From NCBI RefSeq assembly GCF_015708085.1, contig NZ_JADNYM010000025.1, positions 1-64,000 of the forward strand: a stretch of 64,000 bases of DNA, given 5' to 3'. The notes under the pieces were generated by a model, which saw nothing but the letters and a program-made list of their open reading frames with translations, ran no database searches and was not told where the DNA came from. This DNA is from Arthrobacter terrae (GTDB taxonomy: Bacteria; Actinomycetota; Actinomycetes; Actinomycetales; Micrococcaceae). This document shows positions 50,764 through 59,008 of the stretch, in pieces. Position numbers and translations under genes: made by a program. Position 1 is the stretch's first letter. Every line of letters starts with the position of its first letter.

Positions 50764-51897
50764 ATGTCCCCTAAAACATGGACTGGCATTATAATCGCCA
50801 CCGCATTGTCAATGCTGATTATCGCGGTAGCAGCTCTAGGTCAAAAGATGACTGCCTGGAAAGATCCCAAGCAACGGGGGCTTACTGTCTCTGCCGATTA
50901 CAGTGAAGTAACACTAGAGTCAGACGCAAAAACCACGGCTCCTGGTACCTACGGGATCCTCCTTAAGGACGCCCATCTAACGGTCGGAAAAGTCGTCTCA
51001 CAGACGATCGGCGGTGAAGTAACACGCGAAATAACGCAGTGGAGCGGCTCACGCGCTACTGGCAGATTGCGCGGAGTATGGACTGGCCAAGCCATTGCAT
51101 CACCGGACCAGCTGGGCATGGTTTTCGATGAGGTACGACTTGGCCAAGCAGAAAGAGAACTCCCAGCTTGGGTCTTCCGCCCGAAGAGCACGTCTGACGA
51201 TATATGGGCCATACATATACATGGCCTCCGTTCCTCCCGGTCTTCGATGCTTCGCAGCGTGCCATCGGCCGCAAACCTCGGGATGGTTTCATTAGTGCCT
51301 TCCTTTTACGGAGACGCGGAGAACCATAGCAAGGGCCAGGTCTGTCACTACGGAAGACTGGAGGCCGCTGATGTTGAGAAAGCGCTAGGGTATGCAGCCG
51401 ACCACGGCGCCAAGGCCATCTACCTCTTCGGGTGGTCCATGGGCGCGACGATTTCGCTTCTGCTCACTGAGACGTCTAAATACCGGCATCTGATCGCGGG
51501 ATTGGTCCTGGTATCGCCAGGACCGAATACAGAAGCAGTCATATCCGAAAACGCCAAGACTGCGGGGCTTCCCAGGAGGATCGCTGCGTTGGTTCCGCGC
51601 ATACTTTCCAGTCCATTACTGAGGCGGCTCACTTCGCTCACAGAACCCGTTGATTTCAAGAACCTGGATTGGACTCGTATCCCCAGCCGGCTCCGCGTGC
51701 CGGCACTAGTGCTTCACTCACCCGGAGATACTGAGGTGCCGTACTCGCTGTCACTCAAGTTTGCTGACTCTAACAACAACCTCGTCACGCTCAAGGAATT
51801 CCCCGCAGTCCCCCACCAATGCGAATGGAACTCCCTGCCGGAGAAATTCGAACACGAGGTGGAGTCCTGGGTAAGCACCATCAAGACGGCCCCCTGA
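50764..51897 (+). CDS. membrane-anchored alpha/beta hydrolase
   Basis: A 377-residue protein. An N-terminal membrane segment (WTGIIIATALSMLIIAVAAL) places the rest outside. IHIHGLRSSRSSM is the oxyanion strand, the nucleophile Ser is in FGWSMGATIS, the Asp is in LHSPGDTEVPYS and the His is in AVPHQCEWNS, so the triad is complete. It is closest in style to serine peptidase/acyl hydrolases that act on small substrates. The start is 14 bases after the previous stop, with AAGTAAGGA. In this operon it could make or destroy an extracellular signal. Substrate unknown. Confidence 0.8.
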   Translation: MSPKTWTGIIIATALSMLIIAVAALGQKMTAWKDPKQRGLTVSADYSEVTLESDAKTTAPGTYGILLKDAHLTVGKVVSQTIGGEVTREITQWSGSRATGRLRGVWTGQAIASPDQLGMVFDEVRLGQAERELPAWVFRPKSTSDDIWAIHIHGLRSSRSSMLRSVPSAANLGMVSLVPSFYGDAENHSKGQVCHYGRLEAADVEKALGYAADHGAKAIYLFGWSMGATISLLLTETSKYRHLIAGLVLVSPGPNTEAVISENAKTAGLPRRIAALVPRILSSPLLRRLTSLTEPVDFKNLDWTRIPSRLRVPALVLHSPGDTEVPYSLSLKFADSNNNLVTLKEFPAVPHQCEWNSLPEKFEHEVESWVSTIKTAP

Positions 51898-51921
51898 AAC
51901 TTTCGATCAGGCACAACCCGA

Positions 51922-51966
51922 GGTGTACTGTAGATGCAGTGCACTAAAATTATTACAGTGCACACG
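51922..51966. promoter_or_regulatory. GCACTGT-type operator cluster
   Basis: GTACTGT at 51924-51930, the palindrome AGTGCACT at 51938-51945 and ACAGTGCAC at 51955-51963 (GTGCACTGT on the other strand) are spaced in one 45-base AT-rich block. It lies between the hydrolase gene and the RHH-like gene before rep. It repeats the boxes of 48288-48334, so one regulator may control transfer, its own operon and the rep region. Confidence 0.6.
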
Positions 51967-52056
51967 TTCTGAATGACCTATATCTGGCTGACGGAGCAGA
52001 TATGGCCAAATCCTGATCGATGGAGAACAAAATGACCAGCGTGTCGGTAGGCCCAA

Positions 52057-52323
52057 ATGCCTAGTCCTATGAATAGTCTGGTTTCTATGGGAAACGTACA
52101 GCGGCGTCCGCGCGGGTCAGGTCTGAGCAATGTCCAGACCAATTACTCAATTCCTGTCTCCTGCAAGACCAAGCTTCATGACATGTCGGACCGTATGGGC
52201 ATAAGTGCATCCCAGGGTCTTGAACTTATCCTAGAACGCCTCGAGCTAGAGGCCGATGGATTGCCGGCCTGGGCCGACCGTAGCCAGATTCCGGAGGCTT
52301 TGCCTATCCAGAAGGCCAGTTAA
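52057..52323 (+). CDS. ribbon-helix-helix-like small protein
   Basis: An 88-residue protein. SIPVSCKTKLHDMSDRMGIS and ASQGLELILERLELEADGLP give a strand then two helices, as in CopG/Arc-type RHH proteins. It lies directly upstream of rep, a usual place for copy-number regulators. The start is uncertain: ATG at 52057, 52069 or 52087 are all in frame and none has a good ribosome site. A strong hairpin follows 8 bases after the stop. Confidence 0.6.
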   Translation: MPSPMNSLVSMGNVQRRPRGSGLSNVQTNYSIPVSCKTKLHDMSDRMGISASQGLELILERLELEADGLPAWADRSQIPEALPIQKAS

Positions 52324-52328
52324 AAGCA

Positions 52329-52352
52329 GAAGGCCCGCCTTGGCGGGCCTTC
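52329..52352 (+). terminator. hairpin after RHH-like gene
   Basis: GAAGGCCCGCC and GGCGGGCCTTC with a very short centre, followed by GTCT. Terminator of the small gene, separating it from rep. Confidence 0.8.
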
Positions 52353-52365
52353 GTCTAAGTGTGTA

Positions 52366-52428
52366 GTTCAGATCCGAAATCTTGGCGGACGAAGATCTGA
52401 ACATTTTGAACACCCACCCAGTGGGTGG
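52366..52428. promoter_or_regulatory. rep leader with two palindromes
   Basis: GTTCAGATC at 52366-52374 and GATCTGAAC at 52394-52402 are a 9-bp inverted repeat. Downstream, CCACCCA-G-TGGGTGG at 52414-52428 is a perfect palindrome that covers the putative GTG start of rep at 52425. Both could control rep at the DNA or RNA level, by operator or by hiding the start. Confidence 0.55.
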
Positions 52429-54317
52429 ACTTTGTTTTACCCATCCACGAGGGAAGGAATGACTCCATCGTACCCCACGTAGTTTCTTCGTCAATGCATG
52501 CCCACGCGAGTGTCGGCTCTCCGTCGACCCCCGGTGATGCATGGGCTCTTGCTCCACTGATCGCTGGTAACCCGTCATACCGGCTTGGTAAGTGGATAGG
52601 TTCCAGGTTCCAATACCCTCGGCCGAGGAACCCGCCGAGGATCACCGGGACATTGCCTGAGCGTCCAGCAGCAGTGATGATTCACGGCGCGGACGGTACC
52701 GTGGCCACACTCTGCATTGACTTGGATACATCCAAGGCCCTGCAGGGAGTGGTGGACGCTGACGCCCAGCGGCTGAGGATGCTGCTGAACGCGGCCGGGG
52801 TCATATTCGTGGAGGACTTCTCCCCCAGCGGCGGCCGGCACCTGTACATCCCACTGCAAAAACGTCTTGGCGCTGTCGAGGCCCGTGAGCTCGTTGAAGG
52901 GCTGGGCCGCATAGCCGCGAGTCTGGACCCGGGACCTCATCAGAACATCACGGATGGGTGTATCCGCGTCCCAGGATCTGCGCATAAGTTGGGTGGCCAC
53001 CAAACCCTCGTCACTCCCCTGTCCCGCGCCTATGACATTATGCGTCGCCGCAATCCGGCCGAAGCAGTAGCGGCACTCCGAGCCGTACTGGCTCCTGAGT
53101 TGCTCCGTAACCAGACGCTGAAAGCACGTGTGGCCAAAGCTGCAGCGGCACCGCGTCCTTCGGCCACACAGCTGCCCTTGGGCGCTGGCAGCGAGTCCCC
53201 ACTGCGCTGCACGGCTCGTACCGGTCTGTATGACACAGCCCGGTATGCCAGCGCCTCAGAGGCCCGCATGGCCGTCCTGAACCATTTCTGTGCCTGTGGC
53301 TGGACCCTGGAGCAGGTCCGGCGCGAACTCGGCGGGCAGTTCCCCGGCCTGGCCGCCCTCTACGCCAGCACCGGCAGGCAGGAACGCCTGCTCGAGGCCG
53401 AATGGGCCAAGGCCTGCGCCTGGATCCAAAAACCGGCCAACCCGAAGCAGCCCCGAAAGGGTGCCCATATTAACAACACAAGCCAGTCCTTACCCACAGG
53501 GGGGGCACTCGGATCCACCAGCACCGCTGGTGTGCACCAGCTCGTAAACGATCTGGAAAATGTCCTCTATGCGGTCCTGGACCACCGGCTGAAAGAACGC
53601 GGCCGGGAAGGGGTGAGCCTGCGGCTCCTTATCCGTGCGGTGCTGGGCTACATGCGGACCATGGAAACCAATGTCTTGGACGTAGGCTGCCGAACCTTCG
53701 CGGCCGCCCTGGGCAAGCACCACGTCACGATCGCACGGCTGCTGCCGGCCCTGGCCGCAGCCTCGGACGGAATCCTGTCCAAAGTCCTCGAGGCCCGCGG
53801 TCGTAACGCCGATACCTATCTGATCCAGCTCCCCCAGCACTTTGAACGACTCGCCCGGGACCTGTCTTGGCGCAGGGGCAAAATTCATGGCATCCGCCCC
53901 GTCTTTCGCGCCCTGGGTGACGTCGCCGCCCTCGTGTACGAAGCGATCGAACGTGGACGCCTCTCCCCCACCACCGCAGCCATCGTCCGATCTACAGGGC
54001 TCAGTCGTACCGCCGTGGAAACCGCACTGGCTACCATGAGCAGCTACACCATGATCGAACGCCGGCATGGACACTGGACCATTACGGCCGGAACCGGCCT
54101 GGCCGACCTGGCACGCCGCCTTGGGGCCCTTGACGACGCTGCAGAGCAGATTAGCCGACACCGCAAACAACGCGCAGCTTGGCACGCTTGGCTTGACCGT
54201 CACCTGGTACCTGAACTGGCCGAATACGAAGTCGATAGCCCCGAGGTGGATCTCTACTGGATTCCTCCCTCAGATGGGGAACTGGACTGGGGTGGGACGA
54301 TATGGCGAGTGGCATGA
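52425..54317 (+). CDS. primase-type replication initiator (Rep)
   Basis: A 630-residue (or slightly shorter) protein. The N-terminal third is like an archaeo-eukaryotic primase (AEP): CIDLDTSKAL near residue 98 gives the metal-binding DxD, SPSGGRHLYIPLQK is the next block, and CIRVPGSAHKLGGHQTLV holds the basic/His block. The C-terminal part has winged-helix stretches (LSPTTAAIVRSTGLSRTAVE, TALATMSSYTMIERRHGHW). Similar proteins are the replicases of Arthrobacter plasmids. The start is unclear: GTG 52425 lies in the palindrome and ATG 52494 has no ribosome site. The centromere repeats and parAB follow directly. Confidence 0.75.
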   Translation: MDFVLPIHEGRNDSIVPHVVSSSMHAHASVGSPSTPGDAWALAPLIAGNPSYRLGKWIGSRFQYPRPRNPPRITGTLPERPAAVMIHGADGTVATLCIDLDTSKALQGVVDADAQRLRMLLNAAGVIFVEDFSPSGGRHLYIPLQKRLGAVEARELVEGLGRIAASLDPGPHQNITDGCIRVPGSAHKLGGHQTLVTPLSRAYDIMRRRNPAEAVAALRAVLAPELLRNQTLKARVAKAAAAPRPSATQLPLGAGSESPLRCTARTGLYDTARYASASEARMAVLNHFCACGWTLEQVRRELGGQFPGLAALYASTGRQERLLEAEWAKACAWIQKPANPKQPRKGAHINNTSQSLPTGGALGSTSTAGVHQLVNDLENVLYAVLDHRLKERGREGVSLRLLIRAVLGYMRTMETNVLDVGCRTFAAALGKHHVTIARLLPALAAASDGILSKVLEARGRNADTYLIQLPQHFERLARDLSWRRGKIHGIRPVFRALGDVAALVYEAIERGRLSPTTAAIVRSTGLSRTAVETALATMSSYTMIERRHGHWTITAGTGLADLARRLGALDDAAEQISRHRKQRAAWHAWLDRHLVPELAEYEVDSPEVDLYWIPPSDGELDWGGTIWRVA

Positions 54318-54330
54318 CGATTCGGGAAAT

Positions 54331-54467
54331 TTGACAGGAAAGCCTTCATTGACTGTAAAGCAACTATTGACAGTAAAGAAGTCAATAGTTGCAAAGACAG
54401 TATAAACAGTAAAAAAGTCTTTGACACGATTACCTTCAAAGACGTCTAAGACAGTATTGACAGTAAG
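54331..54467. repeat. parS: TTGACAGTAA repeats: centromere/parA operator candidate
   Basis: Variants of TTGACAGTAA occur at 54331 (TTGACAGGAA), 54349 (TTGACTGTAA), 54367 and 54457, with partial copies (GACAGTATAAACAGTAAA) between. Superimposed are a perfect 12-bp inverted repeat (54360-54371 with 54381-54392, 9-base spacer) and GTCTTTGA/TCAAAGAC (54417-54424 with 54436-54443). The cluster ends one base before the parA start. Another copy sits after parB at about 55793. RHH ParB proteins bind such arrays. Confidence 0.8.
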
Positions 54468-55400
54468 ATGGGGTACATGGCAGCTACAACAGCATTTGAC
54501 CGGACAGGCATGGACCGCATTTGCGGGTTCGTTAATGGCAAGGGAGGCGTGCTGAAGACGACACTGACGGCAAATGTCGGCGCCCTGCTCGCAACGTCCG
54601 GGTGGAAAGTCCTGCTCGTAGACATGGACCCGCAAGGAAACCTAGGTCTCGACCTTGGGTACAGGCACGGCACCCTTGATGACGACGGCAGCGCCCTTGC
54701 CCAAAGCCTTATGTTCGGGTCACGGCTGACGCCGCTGAAGGATATCCGTCCTAACCTTGACGTCATTCCTGGAGGGGCAGAGCTTGACCAAGCAGCGGCC
54801 GGCCTCATCTCGCAGGGCAGCAAAGACGGCAGCAAGGCCAAGTTGGCACTTGCTCGATCGCTCGCACCGATCGCCGCCGACTATGACATAATTTTCATCG
54901 ACTGCCCGCCGGGCAACGAACCCCTGCAGGTTGCGGCCCTAGGTGCAGCCTCCTACGTGGTTGTACCAACCAAAACGGACAAGGCTGGACGCGAAGGACT
55001 CATCGGAGTCGCTAAACGCTTGGAAACAGTCATTGATGTCAATCCAAACCTCGATCTGCTCGGTGTGATCATCACTGCCACATCCTCTACCGCCACTAAC
55101 GTTCACCGGATGACACGGGAAGCCATCGCCGAAACTTTCGGCACGGATGCCGTCCTTTTCACGGGAATGGTGCGTCACGCGGAAGCTCCGGCCCAGGCAG
55201 CCCGCGATAGGGGAGTATTGGTCCACGAACTTGAAGAACAAGTTAAGGCTGCCCCTAAATGGTACGAAGTACTGAAGGGAACAGCCCAAGCCGGGCAGAG
55301 CCAACCGCGGTCTGCCGGCAATGTTGCTGAAGACCTTTACCAGATTGCCCATGAACTCGTTGCCCGCTTGGAAGCAGCCGAGGAAAGGAATGCATCATGA
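54468..55400 (+). CDS. parA: ParA partition ATPase
   Basis: A 310-residue ATPase. The Walker A box FVNGKGGVLKTTLTANVGAL at about residues 22-41 is the deviant ParA form, with Leu where Gly is usual (KGGVLKTT). Walker A' is VLLVDMDPQGNLGLDLG and Walker B is YDIIFIDCPPGNEPLQVAAL. It has no N-terminal HTH, as in type Ib ParA proteins that work with small RHH ParB partners. ATG 54468 or 54477 (after GGGG) are both possible. It overlaps parB by ATGA. Control is probably through the repeats just upstream. Confidence 0.9.
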   Translation: MGYMAATTAFDRTGMDRICGFVNGKGGVLKTTLTANVGALLATSGWKVLLVDMDPQGNLGLDLGYRHGTLDDDGSALAQSLMFGSRLTPLKDIRPNLDVIPGGAELDQAAAGLISQGSKDGSKAKLALARSLAPIAADYDIIFIDCPPGNEPLQVAALGAASYVVVPTKTDKAGREGLIGVAKRLETVIDVNPNLDLLGVIITATSSTATNVHRMTREAIAETFGTDAVLFTGMVRHAEAPAQAARDRGVLVHELEEQVKAAPKWYEVLKGTAQAGQSQPRSAGNVAEDLYQIAHELVARLEAAEERNAS

Positions 55401-55780
55401 CTGAAAGTAACCGCAAACCGATCGGTGTACCGCCCCGCAGGCAAACTGGCAACCTTTCCGTGCAGAACCTGGTGAAGGCGAACAGAAGCCCCGGGACAAA
55501 CGAAAGAAACACGAACGCAGCCTCTCCGATGTCGGCTCCTGGCCCGTTACCGGACACTGCGCCGAAGCAGGTCACGTTTTACATGGCCACGGATGACCTA
55601 AAGCGAGCGAAGGCGGCCTACACCGGAACCAGCGGCCAGGAGATGGATCGGAGCTGGTCCGACTTCGTTTCTCGCGCTGTCCTCAAGGAAGTGGAACGGC
55701 GTGAAGGCCTCTATAACGAAGGGGGCCGGTACCAGGGTGGGACACGGAATTTAGCTCCAGGCCGAAAGATTCGGCTTTGA
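55397..55780 (+). CDS. parB: ribbon-helix-helix ParB-type centromere-binding protein
   Basis: A 127-residue protein. The first 55 residues are disordered, basic and Asn/Pro-rich, as in ParR/ParG-like proteins that stimulate ParA. Then QVTFYMATDDLKRAKAAYTG and SWSDFVSRAVLKEVERREGL form the strand-helix-helix unit. The partner ParA is immediately upstream and overlapping. Likely targets are the TTGACAGTAA repeats on both sides of the pair. The same C-terminal unit is seen in the gene at 888-1184. Confidence 0.8.
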   Translation: MTESNRKPIGVPPRRQTGNLSVQNLVKANRSPGTNERNTNAASPMSAPGPLPDTAPKQVTFYMATDDLKRAKAAYTGTSGQEMDRSWSDFVSRAVLKEVERREGLYNEGGRYQGGTRNLAPGRKIRL

Positions 55781-55792
55781 CCGCAATGCAGT

Positions 55793-55805
55793 CTTTGACA
55801 GTAAT
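55793..55805. repeat. isolated TTGACAGTAA copy after parB
   Basis: CTTTGACAGTAAT matches the centromere repeats upstream of parA and lies just after the parB stop. It suggests that the array flanks the parAB operon on both sides. Confidence 0.7.
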
Positions 55806-56041
55806 GCCGCCAAAGTAGGGAAGCAACGGCAGGGGATCGACCGGAAGTACTGACATGCAGGACCCGCAACCAGTACCGGACGAAAGGCCCGACCCTATGG
55901 AGGGGTGGCTTGTGAATTCGTGAAATATCCGACGCTAAGGATCGGGGCCGCCCGGATTCGATCAGTTCTGGTCAGGTGTGGATTCCTGGAACGTGGGCCG
56001 ATTCGACCGGCTGGCTTGACTCTGCCGTAACGTCAACTGGA

Positions 56042-56545
56042 ATGGTTGCGAACATGCCAGAGAAAACAGGACCGGCAGTCGATCGGTCGATCTACCCAAT
56101 GCCCATGTTCATTAACTTCGTCGTCAGCGACCTTGCCGCCGCGGAAGCGTTGTACACCGAAGCTGGATTCGTGACTCTCGCGACGATCCCCGGACCTGGC
56201 AGCGTTCCCTCGCTTGTTCACCTGCGACGAGAGAAGTATCAGGACATCTTGATGACCCAAGGTGTTCCGGCACGCGGCACGACATCGGCGTCATTTGCCG
56301 CTGGCGACGTCGATCTGGCAGGAGTTGCCGACGGCCTCCGATCGGCGGGCGCTGATGTCGCCGGCCCGACCGACACTCTCTGGTTCACGACCGACGTCTC
56401 GTTCTGCGATGCAGACGGCAACACCGTGATTCTTACCGCGCCACGTGTTGCCGATCAGGCGCAGGCGCGGGCCTGGGCGAGTGATCAGATTTCTGGCGAC
56501 TTCGAGATCCCCGAAGGATTCTCGTTCGACTCAACGTCCCGGTAG
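56042..56545 (+). CDS. VOC family (glyoxalase-like) protein
   Basis: A 167-residue protein of the vicinal-oxygen-chelate fold. FINFVVSDLAAAEALYTEAG opens the first beta-alpha-beta unit, and WFTTDVSFCDADGNTVILTA closes the second with a FxDPDGN-like motif. Such proteins bind metals or, as antibiotic-binding relatives, sequester drugs. The start is one of ATG 56042, 56054 or 56096; none has a strong ribosome site. A MerR gene with a drug-binding domain starts 15 bases downstream, so the pair may be a drug or stress response unit. Confidence 0.75.
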   Translation: MVANMPEKTGPAVDRSIYPMPMFINFVVSDLAAAEALYTEAGFVTLATIPGPGSVPSLVHLRREKYQDILMTQGVPARGTTSASFAAGDVDLAGVADGLRSAGADVAGPTDTLWFTTDVSFCDADGNTVILTAPRVADQAQARAWASDQISGDFEIPEGFSFDSTSR

Positions 56546-56560
56546 CAGTAAGGAACAACT

Positions 56561-57310
56561 ATGCAGGAATGGCCGATCAAAGAGGTGGCCCGGGCGACCG
56601 GTCTCACCAGTCGAACACTTCGACACTATGAACAGATCGGCTTGCTCTACCCGTCACGGGTGGCGAGCAACGGCTATCGGTTCTATGGAGAAGCAGAGCT
56701 GTCTCGGCTCTACAGAATCCTCTCCCTGCGTGCCCTTGATCTGCCCCTCGCCACGATCCGAATCGCCCTGGACGACGACACGTCATTGGCCGAGACGATC
56801 CAAACCCACCTCGCGCTCCTCGAAGAGCACAGAGACCGAACCAATCAACAGATCACCGTCGTCAGGCAAACACTGCAGGCGGTACAGAAAGGCCAACAGA
56901 TGAGCATCGAAGAGGTGTTCGCTGGCGTCGACCAGAGCCAGTACGAGACCGAAGTACGACAGCGCTGGGGCGATGACGCCTGGGAACGCAGCGCGAAGCG
57001 TCGAGACCAGATGACGGACGAAGGACGTAGGGCTGACGATGAGCGCAGCCTGGACGTGAACGCTGCACTCCGCGAGGCAGCCGAATCGAACGTGGACCCA
57101 ACATCGGATGCATTTCAGACTATCGTCGGGGACCACTACAGGTGGGTCACGGAGTACTGGAACGGCCGGAAGCCTGACAGGGACGCCTATGCCGGGCTTT
57201 CCCACCTTTACGTCACTGACTCACGTTTCGCCGCCACATACGGCGGTCAAGCCAACGCCGAAGTCATCCGCACCGCGATTCAGTCCTGGATCGAAACGAA
57301 CCTGCCATAG
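56561..57310 (+). CDS. TipA-like MerR regulator with TipAS domain
   Basis: A 249-residue regulator. The MerR HTH is residues about 5-45 (IKEVARATGLTSRTLRHYEQ, IGLLYPSRVASNGYRFYGE), followed by a coiled-coil dimer helix. From about 110 on is a TipAS-type ligand domain (FAGVDQSQYETEVRQRWGDD, WVTEYWNGRKPDRDAYAGLS, YVTDSRFAATYGGQANAEV). TipA proteins bind thiopeptide-like drugs and then activate transcription. The ATG follows AAGGAAC. It is in one operon with the VOC gene, and probably regulates it. Confidence 0.9.
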   Translation: MQEWPIKEVARATGLTSRTLRHYEQIGLLYPSRVASNGYRFYGEAELSRLYRILSLRALDLPLATIRIALDDDTSLAETIQTHLALLEEHRDRTNQQITVVRQTLQAVQKGQQMSIEEVFAGVDQSQYETEVRQRWGDDAWERSAKRRDQMTDEGRRADDERSLDVNAALREAAESNVDPTSDAFQTIVGDHYRWVTEYWNGRKPDRDAYAGLSHLYVTDSRFAATYGGQANAEVIRTAIQSWIETNLP

Positions 57311-57886
57311 AGCGCCCGGTGCCAGGCACCCAAAACCCGGCGCCGAAACTCTCGTTGCCCGAAACCAGTCCGGGCCTGGGACTCATTTCTGGCGTATCCC
57401 CTGACGAGTGAGGTCCGCATGCCCGCAAACGATCGTTCGCAAGACACAGTTCGAGGTCTCATCCAGGTCAACAAATACAAGGGTCCACTGTGTAACGGTT
57501 GCCGTGTACGCACCAAAGCAACGCACACCTCCCTTCGCGATACACCAATGCAGACAGCAACCTCGCGTGGCCACGAGCCGGCCCGTTGTCACGCCCTCAC
57601 CTGATCGCTTCTGTTGAGATATCACGCTAACGTCGGATATTTCACTTTTTCACATTCTGGCCGCAATTTCATCTGATGTTCTACTGCGGTCGGTTTGAAC
57701 ATTCTTGGGCCTTTGGGCGTCGGTGCAGGTCAGGGCCTCAATGTGGCCGCGGGTTGCCACCGAGTGATGCTGTCGATATAGCCTGCATGCGTCTTTTGAA
57801 ATGCTTCTGACCTGCGCCGTTGCATTCAAATTGCATCTGATGAAGGATGTGTTCATCTGATGTAAGCGGTAGAGGGGTGGTTTTTG
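57311..57886. other. repeat-bearing region ahead of the recombinase trio
   Basis: No gene is supported. TTCATCTGATGT occurs at 57668-57679 and 57852-57863, and TTGCATCTGATGA at 57831-57843. These lie between 20 and 220 bases ahead of the recombinase, so they may be arm-type or core sites for it, or operators for the small HTH protein. The region 57640-57700 is AT-rich. Confidence 0.5.
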
Positions 57887-59008
57887 ATGATCGGGAACAG
57901 CTTTGCGCCGGGGGCGGTGAGTCTGCATCTGATCGGTGATCTTCCGTTGCTACGGCCGGAGGAGCAAGTTTTCACGGCCATGTTGGACGGCTGGCGTAAC
58001 CAGCAACTTGCTCGGAACTTGGCGTTCTCCACCATCGAGGGACGTGAGAAGGCGGTGCGGGCGTTCTTCCACCACGCGGATGCTTTCCCGTGGTCTTGGA
58101 CGCCACAGATGGTTGATGAGTGGATGGGTGATCTACGTTCGGTCCGGAACCTGCACCGCTCCACGCTGCGGAACTATCAGGGGACCATTCGCGCTTTCTG
58201 CTCGTTCGTGACTGACCCGGGCTATGGATGGGCTGCCATCTGTCAGGAACGCTTCGGCACCCACCCGGTGCAGGTGATCCACGAGTGGAATGCGGCCGTG
58301 CATGTTCAGGAGGCCGAATCTGGCCCGATCAAGCGTGCTTTCACTCGCGATGAGCTGCAGATGTTCTTCGATTATGCCGATGAACAGGTTAGCCGAGTGC
58401 GCGGGCGTGGTCGCAAGGGCTGGCTGCCAGCGTTCCGTGACGCGATGCTTTTCAAGACCGCGTACGCCTTCGGTCTGCGCCGCAACGAGGCGCGGATGCT
58501 CGATGTTGTGGATTTCGGTCGCAACCACCGGGGACCGGAGTTCGGGGAATACGGTGTCCTCTACGTCCGCCACGGCAAAGCTATGAAGGGCTCCCCGCCC
58601 AAGCGCCGCAGTGTATTGACGGTCTTTGATTGGTCGGCGGAGATCTTGCAGCAGTGGAATGAAGAGGTCCGTCCCTTGTTCCCCACCGCCGGCTCCGGGG
58701 CGCTGTGGCCGTCGGAACGTTCCACACGCGTGGGCTTCACCCAAATGAACACCCGCTTCGGTACCTATCGGGACAGCCTTGGCTTGGATAGGGGGCTGGA
58801 TTTTCATTCCTTTCGACGCTCCTACGTTACGCACTTGATCGAGGACGGCTGGGATGCCCGGTTCGTTCAGGAACAGGTCGGCCACGAACACGCGTCTACG
58901 ACCTCGATCTACACTTGTGTTTCTTCCGATTTCCGCACCCGGACGCTTCGCCGGGCACTGGACGCTACGATGGAGGCCGCCCTGCGGCCAGTAAGGAAAC
59001 CGCAATGA
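57887..59008 (+). CDS. tyrosine recombinase
   Basis: A 373-residue XerC/D-type recombinase. The N-terminal core-binding domain covers about residues 25-130 (GREKAVRAFFHHADAFPWSW). The catalytic domain has Arg in YAFGLRRNEARMLDVVDF, Lys in VRHGKAMKGSPPKRR, the HxxR box in FHSFRRSYVTHLIEDGWDAR, His in VQEQVGHEHASTTSIYTCV, and the nucleophile Tyr in SIYT. All needed residues are present. I took ATG 57887 rather than the TTG before it. It overlaps the HTH gene by ATGA and begins a three-gene unit. Confidence 0.9.
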   Translation: MIGNSFAPGAVSLHLIGDLPLLRPEEQVFTAMLDGWRNQQLARNLAFSTIEGREKAVRAFFHHADAFPWSWTPQMVDEWMGDLRSVRNLHRSTLRNYQGTIRAFCSFVTDPGYGWAAICQERFGTHPVQVIHEWNAAVHVQEAESGPIKRAFTRDELQMFFDYADEQVSRVRGRGRKGWLPAFRDAMLFKTAYAFGLRRNEARMLDVVDFGRNHRGPEFGEYGVLYVRHGKAMKGSPPKRRSVLTVFDWSAEILQQWNEEVRPLFPTAGSGALWPSERSTRVGFTQMNTRFGTYRDSLGLDRGLDFHSFRRSYVTHLIEDGWDARFVQEQVGHEHASTTSIYTCVSSDFRTRTLRRALDATMEAALRPVRKPQ

